Part shown: one piece after another, positions 41,601-52,496 of the stretch | Position numbering within the stretch: the stretch's first letter is position 1 | Layout of the letters: every line of letters starts with the position of its first letter | Assembly: GCF_964340395.1 (NCBI RefSeq) | Contig: NC_135558.1 | Location: forward strand, 14,857,500 to 14,921,499 | DNA: 64,000 bases | Source: Glandiceps talaboti | Taxonomy: Eukaryota; Hemichordata; Enteropneusta; Spengelidae | Reading direction: 5' to 3' | Notes under the pieces: model-generated | Told to the model about the DNA's origin: nothing | The model's input: only the letters and a program-made list of their open reading frames with translations | Database searches by the model: none | Made by a program: the position numbers and the translations under genes

Positions 41601-44600
41601 GTCGTTTGCCTTTAAATTATAAAACCAGAAGATGTAATGTGTAGTTTCAATTTTTGTCAGGTGCAATAATAAGTGAAGGCATAGTATAGTAGTTTATCAA
41701 TTAAATATCCAACATAAGTTAAGATCTGTCATCCATATTGCAAATTTAAAACTAATTCTTACAATGTTAATATCGTTCTTTCCAGAAAATTACAAGGAAT
41801 GTAGTGTCTTATACACAAGTTATTAAAGCACCAGTCCAGAAACTTGCAGACCTGGCTTCGCAAATGAAACCAAACTTAGGAGACGTCAAGGAGAAAGAGT
41901 CAATCTCCCGCAATGATCATTTTCCGTACATAAATTATAGTCACTTTGGGATGGACTGGATTGGCATCATTAAGGAATTTGAGTGGTCTTACGGTAAATT
42001 GAATCGAGGTGACACCGTTAAACAGGATTTAACTCCGTTTCAAGCACCAATTAATTCCTTTGGATTAACGTCAATCTCCAAATCAAAGTAAGGAAATAGT
42101 GAAATGTTATCTTTTTGCTTTGTTTTCTTTTATTGATAAACCTGAAATCAAAGTTTTATTATGTTGAAGCATGGTGTTTGTCTTATCATAAATTATGGGA
42201 CTCAGTAAATTATATTTATGCATGTATGTATGCAAGGATGTATGTATGTATGCATGTATGTATGTATGTATGTATGTATGTATGTATGTATGTATGTATG
42301 TATGTATGTATGTATGTATGCATGCATGCATGTATGTATGTATGTATGTATGTATGTATGTATCTACATGTATGTCTGTCTATCTCTGCTCACTCATCCA
42401 TCAATCCCTCTGTCAATCTTTCGTTCTCTCTCCTTCTGTCTGTCCAGCTGTTACAAAATCCTTTCTTGAAATGTTACCACTTGTGTATTTCAGATTATCC
42501 CTAGTACGGGACAAGGCCTTCGAGAGGGGTGATTACATTCAAGTCATTATGGAAGCATATGATGAGTATGGTAATAGGCGCTTACGTGGAGGAGACTTTC
42601 TACAAGGCTTGATGACAAATGAAAATCTCGGTACAAGAACTGTAGGGAGGGTATTCGATTATGGGAACGGCACCTATGGAATATATTTCTATGCTGCGTG
42701 GAAAGGGGATGCAAGCATAACCATTCACTTAATACGACATCGAGAGGCCATCTTGTATGAAAAATTCTTGCATAGCTTTGAAAACAAGCGTATCGAGTTC
42801 TCGGCAAGCTTCACTGATGGTAAACTAGAAGAAATAACAAACTGCTTTCTGACAAATGGACTCGGAATATGGCACGATAAATGTGGGTTTGTCAGTCCTT
42901 CGTCTTTAGGGAAAACAGCCCTTATTTGTGAAAAGCCGGAGAAATTGTCTTGTGAGGACCTCAACAGCACATCTCATAAACTCAGTGGCATGTTTAGTCA
43001 GACAGCAGGGGCTATAGACGGAATATCGTATCTTTTCGAAAGGTAAGTACATAATGATGTAGTGAACAGAATCCTTGCAACAACAACAACCAAATATATA
43101 AGAACAAATAGTGTTGTTTCTACTGACTCTAGTTTCAGCCGCCTACCCTAAACATTTTTTTTTTAAATTCAAAAGGTAAAAGTATGATAACGTATTTCTA
43201 CTACCCTGTAAACTTAGATTTGCTTGTCAAAGTATCGCAGGTTACTTAAGCACATTCCTGAGATGATTGATGTCAATTCAACCTATAGCACAGTCTGGAT
43301 ATTGTGTTTTTCAAATTCTGAATCACATAATTGTCTTCAATTATACTTCTTTTACACCTAATCAAGTTATAAAAAATGTAAAATAATCCCAATCTACCAA
43401 CCTATTTTCTGATGTCATGTTATCGGAAACAAACATTTTGTTTTATGTTTTCCTTACCTAATAACAATAGGCAACCTGTAGCCCATCATATCAAGATAGG
43501 ACCTATCATATCTTTTCAACTGAACATTGACTGCTAATGTATCAAAAATATACCACAGCAAATTCTGTACGCTTCCATAAGGACAAACCTTTAAATTGTT
43601 GTTCCTTCACACCTTGTCTATAAGAGAACATGAAATGAACCTACATCAGAGGCACCCCATGTTATTTTGGATCAATGTATATCAGTTACGGATATTACGG
43701 AGAAGACTTTTCGACACCGACAAAGTCAGTTTTAATTGTCCGATAAACGACGTTCTGATCAGCGGTGTTTCTTGTGGGTTAGATACTTCTAAGTGCTCGT
43801 ATATACTTCTAAGTGCTTATTACTATTCTTTCAGATGTTGTTCGTGTTAAGAGCCTCTTTTCCTTTTTTGGAGCTTGTTAATGATAGAAGGAAACGTATA
43901 ATATTGATGTTAGCTTCATGAAATTCACTCTTTTCGCGAAAAATACCTTTAATTGTAATTTTCTTACATTTGAATCTCACTCAGCCATTCGATGTCGGAC
44001 TAGGTATTTGTATGTTATCATTCATCTGCGTTTGTAAGTCAGAGTATTACATTGAGCTTTTGATCCGAACACAAACTTGAAGATTGCTACCTGAAATATT
44101 CGACTGCGTGCTTCAGTCTTTGTCAAGAGATTGAGCCATTATTCAGAATACGTGACCTCATAGACACATGAGATTAGTAAGGGGTCATAGGTGCCCGGAA
44201 ATTTCCAACGGCAGGATGTAAATATAACAGAAGTGTCAAAATCTGCTGTGTAATTTAGCGAAGCTAATCTCAAACTTGGGAATAGGTTTCCTGCTACCAC
44301 CTAAGAAAGAGCCTTTTCCAGAATTACAACAACTGGAACATTGACTAAGTGAACATCATTGATACAGAAGAAAAACATTTTGAGCAAGGAGTGAGGGTAG
44401 AAACTATTTACATCCAGGCAAGCCAACCAACCAACACAGACGGGGAGCACTACAAAACTCCATGCACATATGATCCCTTATAAATATAATTAAAATACAT
44501 ACATGTTCTGAATAATGGGTCAATCTGTTGACAAAGATTAAGACTAAAGTTGACAGTCGCAAATGTCTGGCAACAATGTTCAAGTTTGTGTTGAAGGCAT

Positions 44601-46099
44601 TTGTATGTTATTTTACTTTATTTGAAAGCAGCCATACCCCGTCAGATTTTAAGCAATTTAGTCACGTAATTAATTTCCTGGACTTTAATTTCTTTTGCAC
44701 AGACAATACCAAAACTCTACTGTTGGAAATCTAATAACAATCAATATTAAAGGTAAGCATGTCGATTAATTGTTCCTAACACAAGTGTTAGAAAATGGCG
44801 GATATATATATTTTTTAAAACTGGCAAATATCTATACTTAAAAAGGCTGATTATATATGCATGCACATAATAGCTCACGTAGCGGCTCAATGACTACATT
44901 TGTAGTACTCATGCGCGCCCTAAATACTAAGCAAAGCAAAGCTTCAGAACGTATACGCATGTGCGAACATTCATTCTCAGTTCGATTTAAAAGGGAAGTT
45001 TTTTTTGGTGGTTTTGCCCAAGGATGCATTGCGGCGCAGTGACTACGCACGTGGAGGGCGTTATCTACAATATCATCATGAGGCAGTGTGAGGCAACCGG
45101 TCGCGGTCACAAATGAATCTACCCTGCGCGAGTTTATGGGCTTTGCCTAGTTAAGATCATATATGACTATAATAATGTAATGTAGCTTTTAATAAGTTAT
45201 TTCGATTCCAGGATGAACAATTTCGATATTGAACTCGAGAAGTACACATCAAAATAAAATCGGAGAGCAGTTTTCAAAAGAAAAGCAATAAACGGCAAAT
45301 TTGTCACCTGCCGATTTACTATGACTTTGATAAATAGTTGTTGACCATATTCCTTTGATATTTCATCACAGATTCTAATGTGACACCATTAAAACTTCCA
45401 TTATGTGGACCTGACCTACCGGTTACACTGTCCAGTGGTTATTGGAAAGACAACCTGACCTTTGTACCTTTAATGTGTCGCAGTCAACAATGGCAGACAG
45501 AAGACATGGAAAAGTGTCTTTTGGGAAAAGAAATACACATGTACGGAGATTCAACCTTAAACCAAATTTTGGGAAGTTTGAAACGTCTTAAGGTCATACA
45601 GTCTAAGTTAATGCACTATCAATACCTTTTGCTCAGGTCGGGTTCTCCTGTCCAGTACGTTAAGAATTTGTTCTTTGAAGGTGATTTCGTAGATAGAATA
45701 CGAAATTGTACCTCTGTGACCCCTGTGGTTATAGTGAATTTTAGTTTCCATTTTGGTTCTTGGACAACAAGAGCTTATTTGGATAGAATCTTTGGAGCAA
45801 AATATGCTGTTCTCAGACTATTTAAACGATGCCCTAAAGCGAATGTCATCATTAAATTAGCACACCCGCGAGATAACACCGACATTGTACAGAGAGTGCA
45901 TAGCTCTAACTACAGATTTCATGACATGAACAGAATGATTCGTCGTGTCTTTGGTGGTATTGGTGTCAGATTCTTGGATCTCTGGGATCTTGTCTTGTCT
46001 CATATCTCCGACAACAATGTTCACATGCCTGCCCCCGTAATAACGCAAGAAGTTTATCTTATGTTATCATACATTTGTCCAGAAATGGTGAAGGAATGA
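38679..46099 (+). CDS. NXPE-like: NXPE-family protein, gene C (five exons)
   Basis: Exons are 38679-38774, 41786-42087, 42494-43042, 44703-44752 and 45372-46099, giving about 574 residues with an intact frame. Exon 1 reads [20 protein letters not shown] and ends AIYVIVEYM, nearly identical to gene B. Exon 2 (LADLASQMKPNL) is nearly identical to gene A instead. Exon 3 has the neurexophilin-like core and ends SYLFE(R). Exon 5 carries YGDST and LDLWD...VHM. A second, unused copy of the exon-2 acceptor lies at about 41275-41279. Intron 1 carries a CR1-like LINE and intron 4 a GC-richer insertion of about 290 bp. Role as for gene A: a predicted lumenal glycan-acting esterase or acyltransferase of unknown substrate. 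Confidence 0.85.
39057..39826 (-). mobile_element. CR1-like LINE, 5' truncated, gene C intron 1
   Basis: Gene B has the uninterrupted site (ACCGGTAATGCTTCAG). Here TAATG is duplicated at 39052-39056 and 39827-39831 around the insert. Minus-strand frames read MTFDVDKCKVMHIG, LVRPHLDYA, LEKVQRKAIKI, SALEERRL and VFKIIKGFDKV-like segments, the C-terminal part of a CR1/L2-type reverse transcriptase ORF, with frame breaks. The 3' end finishes in two CATAGTAAAT units, resembling the short tandem 3' ends of CR1 elements. Confidence 0.8.
40799..40946. mobile_element. foldback element, gene C intron 1, copy 1
   Basis: Same palindromic family as 6963-7121; this is the copy that belongs to gene C's own intron. 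Confidence 0.75.
41281..41785 (+). repeat. duplicated intron-1 3' end in gene C, gene B-like
   Basis: About 500 bp before exon 2 is present twice (40745-41280 and 41281-41785). The first block ends at a full acceptor (TTCTTTCCAG, about 41270-41279) that runs straight into more intron. The second block is far closer to gene B intron 1 (26345-26847) than to the first. It contains a second foldback element at 41321-41472. This is the footprint of an unequal exchange between the paralogues' introns. Confidence 0.75.
41321..41472. mobile_element. foldback element, gene C intron 1, copy 2
   Basis: Near-identical to the gene B copy at 26386-26534; duplicated together with its surrounding intron rather than newly inserted. 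Confidence 0.75.
42225..42365. repeat. TATG microsatellite in gene C intron 2
   Basis: TATG array with GCATGCAT interruptions; the open frames across it are repeat translation fused to exon 3. Confidence 0.95.
42494..43042 (+). CDS. NXPE-like: gene C exon 3, neurexophilin-like region
   Basis: 549 nt, phase 2 at both ends, donor GTAAGT at 43043. Core motifs ([28 protein letters not shown]) are kept. Private changes include IEFSASF, WHDKCGF and SGMFSQTAGAIDG near the end, which is the most divergent tail of the four. Confidence 0.85.
44080..44600 (+). mobile_element. Penelope-like element, internally deleted, gene C intron 3
   Basis: The 5' terminal repeat (about 44082-44165) and the 3' end (about 44340-44590, with HFEQGVRVE-like and IQASQPTNTD-like pieces) match gene B's element. 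Most of the interior is gone. Confidence 0.65.
44868..45155. mobile_element. GC-richer insertion in gene C intron 4
   Basis: Genes A and B run continuously across this point (GCACATACTC). In gene C about 290 bp of CpG-containing sequence is inserted (CACGTAGCGG, CATTGCGGCGCAG, ACGCACGTGG). No coding region is convincing. Likely a short non-autonomous element of unknown family. Confidence 0.45.
45372..46099 (+). CDS. NXPE-like: gene C exon 5, PC-esterase domain
   Basis: Open frame with an extra residue near the start ([11 protein letters not shown]). Motifs YGDST, LLRSGSPVQYVKN, VVIVNFSFHFGSW and LDLWD...VHM are present. The run after YGDST (LNQILGSLKRLKVIQSKLMH) differs strongly from genes A, B and D although both flanks are almost identical. 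Confidence 0.88.
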
Positions 46100-46530
46100 T
46101 CATATTAAAAGACTATTGTTGAGAACTTATTTGTGTTACCGTCAATTTTACCCAACCATGTACTAACTACATCTTATTGACACGGTGCATGATTCCCTCT
46201 ATGTAACTTTCATTCGCTGTTAGTTGAATTTGAAGACAGCTGAACTTAATTAATGATGCCACCACCCTCTTTTTCTTTCCTTCATAATGGGACTCGAAAT
46301 CGCTAGAATTAACTTCACCATAAATATATTTTTAATCCTCCTTCTATGATTGTGAACATCAAAGTTTGGTTGTAGCTTTTGTACATTGGTCAAATAATGC
46401 ACGTAATTTATTATGACTTTCTCGTTCTGTGAGTTTTCAGAGATCGACGTGCACGTTAAAGAATGGCACATGTACAGTGTATCTGAATTCTCGTACTAAC
46501 TTTTGACAGACGTTAAATCTAATGTAACAC

Positions 46531-46634
46531 TTGCCTCTCCAGAGGGCGCCGTGATCACTGCGTCATAGAACTACGTCCATCACCGTCTTGGCGGCGGCAG
46601 TAGGGAGCCCTCCACGACTCTCTCAGGAGAGGGA
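46531..46634. mobile_element. 104-bp insertion with 10-bp flanking repeat
   Basis: AATGTAACAC (46521-46530) and AATGTGACAC (46635-46644) flank a GC-rich insert with short inverted ends (CCTCTCC / GGAGAGG). The corresponding flank of gene B lacks it. Confidence 0.5.
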
Positions 46635-46841
46635 AATGTGACACTGGATTGTGAAGATAATTTTACAACTTACCTATTAGTAATTTAAACTTAATATGTA
46701 TGATAATTGTCTACCAGCTATGACCCAGTAGTTTGTTTAAAATATCGTCATTTTTTTCGGAATTTAACTTGTGAGTTCTCCAGTTACACGTTTAACTTTC
46801 ACGTTGCAAGCAATATATCCCTTGTTAGGTGTATAGAACAG

Positions 46842-46847
46842 AATAAA
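46842..46847 (+). terminator. candidate poly(A) signal, gene C
   Basis: AATAAA about 740 nt after the stop, in the block conserved downstream of B, C and D. Confidence 0.3.
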
Positions 46848-46937
46848 CAATAACTACACTAGAAAGCTGGTGATGGATAAGTTGTACTTTAATCAGTTCA
46901 TCTTCACAAGTTTGTCTTCGGTATAATGTTAAGAATG

Positions 46938-47003
46938 CATGTATGTATGTATGTATGTATGTATGTATGTATGTATGTATGTATGTATGTATGTATGTAT
47001 GTA

Positions 47004-47058
<55 letters not shown>

Positions 47059-47060
47059 AT
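46938..47060. repeat. TATG/TG microsatellite downstream of gene C
   Basis: TATG array, then TG, then TATG again. Confidence 0.95.
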
Positions 47061-47239
47061 TTTTATATTTTCACACGTTTCAGTGAATATATGATCGGTT
47101 ATCCCATCTAAGCATAATTATACTCCAGTTACAGCCATGGGCATCATGGAACAATAAAGCTAAGATTGTGGATATTTACAATCGAATAACAAGCAAATAT
47201 CACCAGTAGCGTTGTAATACAACTGTACAGTTCTTACAT

Positions 47240-48130
47240 TAAAAACTGCTGGTATAGGTATTCATCTGCTGATTGATTATCTAGTTGCCTATCCAGCCAT
47301 GTTGCTCTCTTTGCAATATACGCGATCATTTGGCTGTTGCCATGGATGTGGTCATGTTGCTAGACATATTTGCATACATTTTGGAATGGTCGTTCATTTG
47401 TCTATGAATCCCTGATGTTATCTTTGTGATATATTACATCATATGGCTGTTGCTATGTGCATGGTCTTGTTGCTAGGTACATTTACATGCATTTTTGGAA
47501 TGTTTATTCTATTGGCTATTAATCTCTGTTATCTTTGTAATATATGCAATCAGTTGACTGTTGTTATGGGTGTGGTCTTGTACATTTGCATACACTTTTG
47601 AATGTTTGTTCATTTGTCTAAGAATCCATGTTATCGTTGTGATATACACAATTGGTTGGCTGTTGCTACGGGCGTGGTCATGGTTGCTTGGGAAATTTGT
47701 ATACATTTTCGAATGTTTACTCACTTACCTGCCAGACCATGTTGTTATTTTTACAAAATATACTGGCATTTGGTTGTTGCTAAGGCCGTGGTCATGGTTG
47801 TTAAAGTCAAATGTGTCAAAATGTTTTGAACAAAATCTACAGTATATCCCTTCTAGAAACATCTCACCAAATTTCAGTCTCATTGACTAAGTACATTTTG
47901 AGATATGTTTTTGACCAAAATTCACATTTTACACCTAATTTGCATATCACAGATGACATCATTATACGCTTAATATTTCTTCATCTGTACACCCCCAGAT
48001 GCATTCCCATTAAATTTTAGACCAGCCTGCTTTACTGGAATTAAAGATTTTTGACTAAATTTACACACCCCTCGTTTTTGAGTTTAAGTTGTTTGACCAA
48101 AAATGACATTGTTTTTATTTACCTGTGATG
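47240..48130. repeat. degenerate tandem repeat of about 115 bp plus unique tail
   Basis: About four to five units share GTTGCTATGG, a GTGGTCATG(GT)TTG motif, CATTTGCATACATTTT, GAATGTTTATTCATTTG and TTATCTTTGTGATATA. They pass into a non-repeated tail with TTTTTGAGTTTAAGT motifs at about 48075 and 48218, and then into the CAGA array. The whole looks like one composite repeat element. Open frames in it are incidental. Confidence 0.6.
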
Positions 48131-48238
48131 CGATCATTTTGCTGTGAACAATTTCTCAACTAGACACCAAAAGTAATGTCCCCCCCCCCAAATACCAAAG
48201 CAATCGGTCTGGCGATTTTTGAGTTTAAGTCGTCCACA

Positions 48239-48285
48239 CACAGACAGACAGAGAGACAGACAGAGAGACAGACAGAGAGACAGAC

Positions 48286-48342
<57 letters not shown>

Positions 48343-48343
48343 T

Positions 48344-48404
<61 letters not shown>

Positions 48405-48452
48405 GACAGCACAGGCAGGCAGACAGACAGACAGACAGACAGCCAGACAGCC

Positions 48453-48500
<48 letters not shown>
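48239..48500. repeat. CAGA microsatellite, 260 bp
   Basis: A CAGA array with GAGA, CATA, GGCA and CGGA variants. It directly follows the composite repeat element. Confidence 0.95.
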
Positions 48501-48505
<5 letters not shown>

Positions 48506-48599
48506 CCGTACCATGCCTATAGCACTGCTGAACCTTACGTAACTGCAACAAGGAGTGGTTCCAGAAATATGGGAGAAACCTAACGCCACACCAAATAAA

Positions 48600-49110
48600 A
48601 ACGGGCCTACATGCAATAATAAAATAATGGTAACATCGTCAAATAATAATGAAACATTCATCAAATAAATACAAAATTATAATAAAACCGTTATAATTTT
48701 TTTAATTAATGATAAAATATTGATAACATCATCAAATACTGATAAAATATTGATTAAGTACATACCTTCAAAATAAGGATAAATCGTCAATTAATGATGA
48801 AATAATTATAAAATAATGGTAACATTGTCCAGTAATGATATAATATTCATCAAATAAATACAAGATAATAATAAAACCATCTATAAATGCTAAAATAATG
48901 ATAAAATTATCAAGCAATGATAAAATATGGATTAAATAACTACAAAATAAGGATAATACCGTCAATGATTGATAAAATAATGATAAAATCATCACATAAT
49001 GATACAATATTCATTAAATAACTTCAGAATGTAGATAAAAGTCAAAGAATGATAAAATAATGATAAAATAGTGAGAACATCGTCAAATAATGATAAAATA
49101 CATAAATAAA
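48600..49110. repeat. A/T-rich degenerate tandem repeat of about 105 bp
   Basis: Units share ATGATAAAATATTGAT, CATC(A/G)TCAAATAATGAT and AAATAACTACAAAATAAGGAT. Four to five units are visible. Confidence 0.6.
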
Positions 49111-49283
49111 TTCTAATTTGGTGGTGACCTCACCCCATTCGTGCGTGCATGTATTCATTTTGATTTTCTTTGTTGTTCTTTAATGTTACCGCTTGCGATT
49201 ACTCATATGCTAGCCGACCTTTTGATCTCTGTCGGTAGTGATTAACAAATGATTACGCTGAAATCGCTGTAACTCAAGGCCTG

Positions 49284-49542
49284 CTATATACAACACATAA
49301 TTAGGTGATTTGTTGGTGTCAGCTGGAGATATTATCGTGACAAGGAGATGTTTAAAGAAAATAGGCTTACGAAGTACTATAATACGTTCTGGTATATGTT
49401 ATCCAGGCAGAATTCGACATACTCTTATCGCATCGGTACTGTTGAGGTATATCCAGAGCAGAAATCCACATATCTAGTATACCTAATTTATTGTGTGCCA
49501 AAAACAATATTTATCGTTGCCTTGTGATCTGACCACTATATG
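49284..49542 (+). promoter_or_regulatory. candidate promoter and 5' UTR, gene D
   Basis: The conserved upstream block resumes at about 49175. The TATA-like site has changed to CTATATACA (49284-49292), 259 nt before the ATG. Confidence 0.35.
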
Positions 49543-50314
49543 ATGTCGTCTTCACAGAAGTGGATAGTTTCAAAGGGGAAATATATTCTTTGCATCATAC
49601 TCATCGTGGCTGCCGTCTATGTTACAGTGGAATACACGGTAAGTGGGCAAACGTTAATTTGGTCATGGCAATCATTGGTATAAGAAAACTTGTACTCCCA
49701 ACCACAATTTTCAACAATAGACACTCACTTAACTTGAAACTGAACGGCATCTGGCTCAACAAAATCTTACATGACGTCATCTCATATATAGTCGTGTTTG
49801 AATCTTACTATGTTGCTACATTTATCATATGGCTCAACAAAATCAAACTCAAGAGTGCTACATTTATCGCCTGACTCGCATTATACTAGCATAATACCTC
49901 AGACGTTATCAATTACTACCGTTAATGCTTCAGTACGATGGTTAACGTTTCTTGAAACATGGCATCACCAGTTTTTAAATAAGGGTACTACTAGTACTAC
50001 TAGTACTACTACCAGGTTTACCTGCAGTCTGAGTAAGTGTTTTGCAACATTTTATCATACTATTGTTAGTCTGACAATGAACTACTGTCTGTTTAGAACA
50101 TGCTGTAAGTTGTCTAAGAACGCCAATACTTACCTAACACAAGCAATGCCATACAAGCATGGACCCTTGTCTTTCATAATGCCGACACTGTATTTGTACC
50201 GAGTTACTAACTTGTACATAGCGCTAGCGAGGAAGGTTGTCCCTAAAACAATACACATGGGCTTATACTGATGAGATTCTTGTACATTGCATTGAAATGT
50301 TCGTCATTAGAATG

Positions 50315-50380
<66 letters not shown>

Positions 50381-52049
50381 ACACACACATTTACAAAGTG
50401 AAAATATTTTATATTGGGGGTTTACTCAACATCATACAATATAATGGCTGGTTCTCGAAAGTTGCTAGAGTAATATTTGTAGCCCACACACTTACTTGTC
50501 GGATCTAACTTGGTTGTCGGACCTGCACAGGCTTGGCGGGCAAAATATTGTGTACCTTTACAAAGTTCACACAAATATATAGTATATTCCCTTTTAGTTG
50601 GCCAATATCAATCCACATATTATGCTTATTTGTGTGTTTTGTTTTAAAAACGTGGCAATTCGTCCCTCCCAGGTGGCAATTTAAATATATTACATGTACT
50701 TTGGTGAAAGATACACAATCCATCAATACAAATCATTAGAAGGAAGCGAATATTCAGGATTATGTCGTAAAATTAAGGATGTCGTCTGCACAATATTTGA
50801 AAGCCAGAAAACTTGTTGCAACGAAAACAATATCGTGCAAGGCAGTGCTCATGATAGCAAATCACTGATAAGCATGTACAAGCTATGGCCTGGTCAAAAA
50901 AGTTCCTCTTTACTTGACATGGTAGCAGTATGTTATTTTTCTGTTTGCCTGGTTGGTTTTGCGGAAATTCATGAACAAAGTATTTTATTGGCTGACCTTA
51001 CATGTCGTTCGCCGAATTCTTACTAAAATGTTGTTACATTTTATCATCTGGCTCGACAAAAACACTCAATGTTATTGTAACGCCCTGTGTCTCCCTTGAT
51101 AAAATCATAGTAACCTTGCTACATTTGCTATGTTGGTTGCATCATGGGAGTCAGCAGAAATAATATATTCATGGTTATACAATGAATATTCATGATAGGT
51201 GTTTTACACCGTCAGGGTAGGCACTTAGGAGTTATGACTATTCATTGTGCTACCATGAATATGTTATTTCTGACTTCGATGATGCAATGGCCCATAGCAA
51301 ATATATAGGCATACCTCTGAAATCACAACTAACTCTATGTAATATTCAAATCATGAAATGACTCTCCAGAACCTGTATAGCCATTAAAATACCTTTATTT
51401 CGTGGAGTGCCATTCCCGTTTAAGTTACAAATCTGACTTGCGATATAGTGTAGTATAGTTTCAAATATTTTCAAGTGGAATAATATGTGAAGGCGTGCGT
51501 TGTGAAGTTGTTTATTAATAAATTATCGCACATTTTAAATAAATAAACAGCTGTCATCCATATTACGACTCCAGAACTAATTCTTATAATGTTAATATGC
51601 TTTCCAGACAATTACAAGGAATGTAGTGTCTTATACACAAGTTATGAAAGCACCAGTCCAGAAACTTGAAGACGTGTCTTCGCAAATGAAACAAGACTTA
51701 CTGGACGTCAAGGAGAAAGAGTCAATCTCACACAATGATCATTTTCCGTACATAAATTATAGTCACTTTGGGATGGACTGGATTGGCATCATTAGGGAGT
51801 TTGAGTGGTCTTACGGTAATTTGAATCGAGGTGACACCGTTAAAAAAGAACTAAATCCGTTTGAAGCAGAAAAAAAATCCTTTGGATTAACGTCAATCTC
51901 CAAATCGAAGTAAGACAAATTTTGAAATTCCACCTTTTTAGTTTCTTTCATGTCACAATTTTATTGATAAACCTGAAATCACAAGGTGTATGTTAAGTGT
52001 TGTGTCTGTGCTATCATGACTTATGGGATTCAGTAAATTTTATTTCTGC

Positions 52050-52129
<80 letters not shown>

Positions 52130-52433
52130 CGTCCGTCCGTCCGTCCGTCCGTCCGTCCGTCCGTCCGTCCGTCCGTCCGTCCGTCCGTCCGCCCGCCCGC
52201 CCGCCCGTCCGCCCGCCCGTCCGCCCGCCCGCCCGCCCGCCCGCCCGCCCGCCCGCCCGTCCGTCCGTCCGTCCGTCCGTCTGTCTGTGTCTGTCTGTCT
52301 GTTTGTCTGTATTTATTTATTTATTTATTTATTTTATGTATGTATGTATGTATGTATGTATGTATGTATGTATGTATGTATGTATGTATGTATGTATGTA
52401 TGTGTCTGCTCACCCATCCACCACCCGTCTGTC

Positions 52434-52496
<63 letters not shown>

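Noticed and set aside
42195-43046. 283-codon frame starting in the TATG array of gene C
   Set aside because: Same reason: repeat translation in intron 2 fused by chance to exon 3.
48134-48664. Long Cys/Leu/Ser/Val and Arg/Gln/Thr/Asp frames
   Set aside because: Translations of the CAGA array on either strand.
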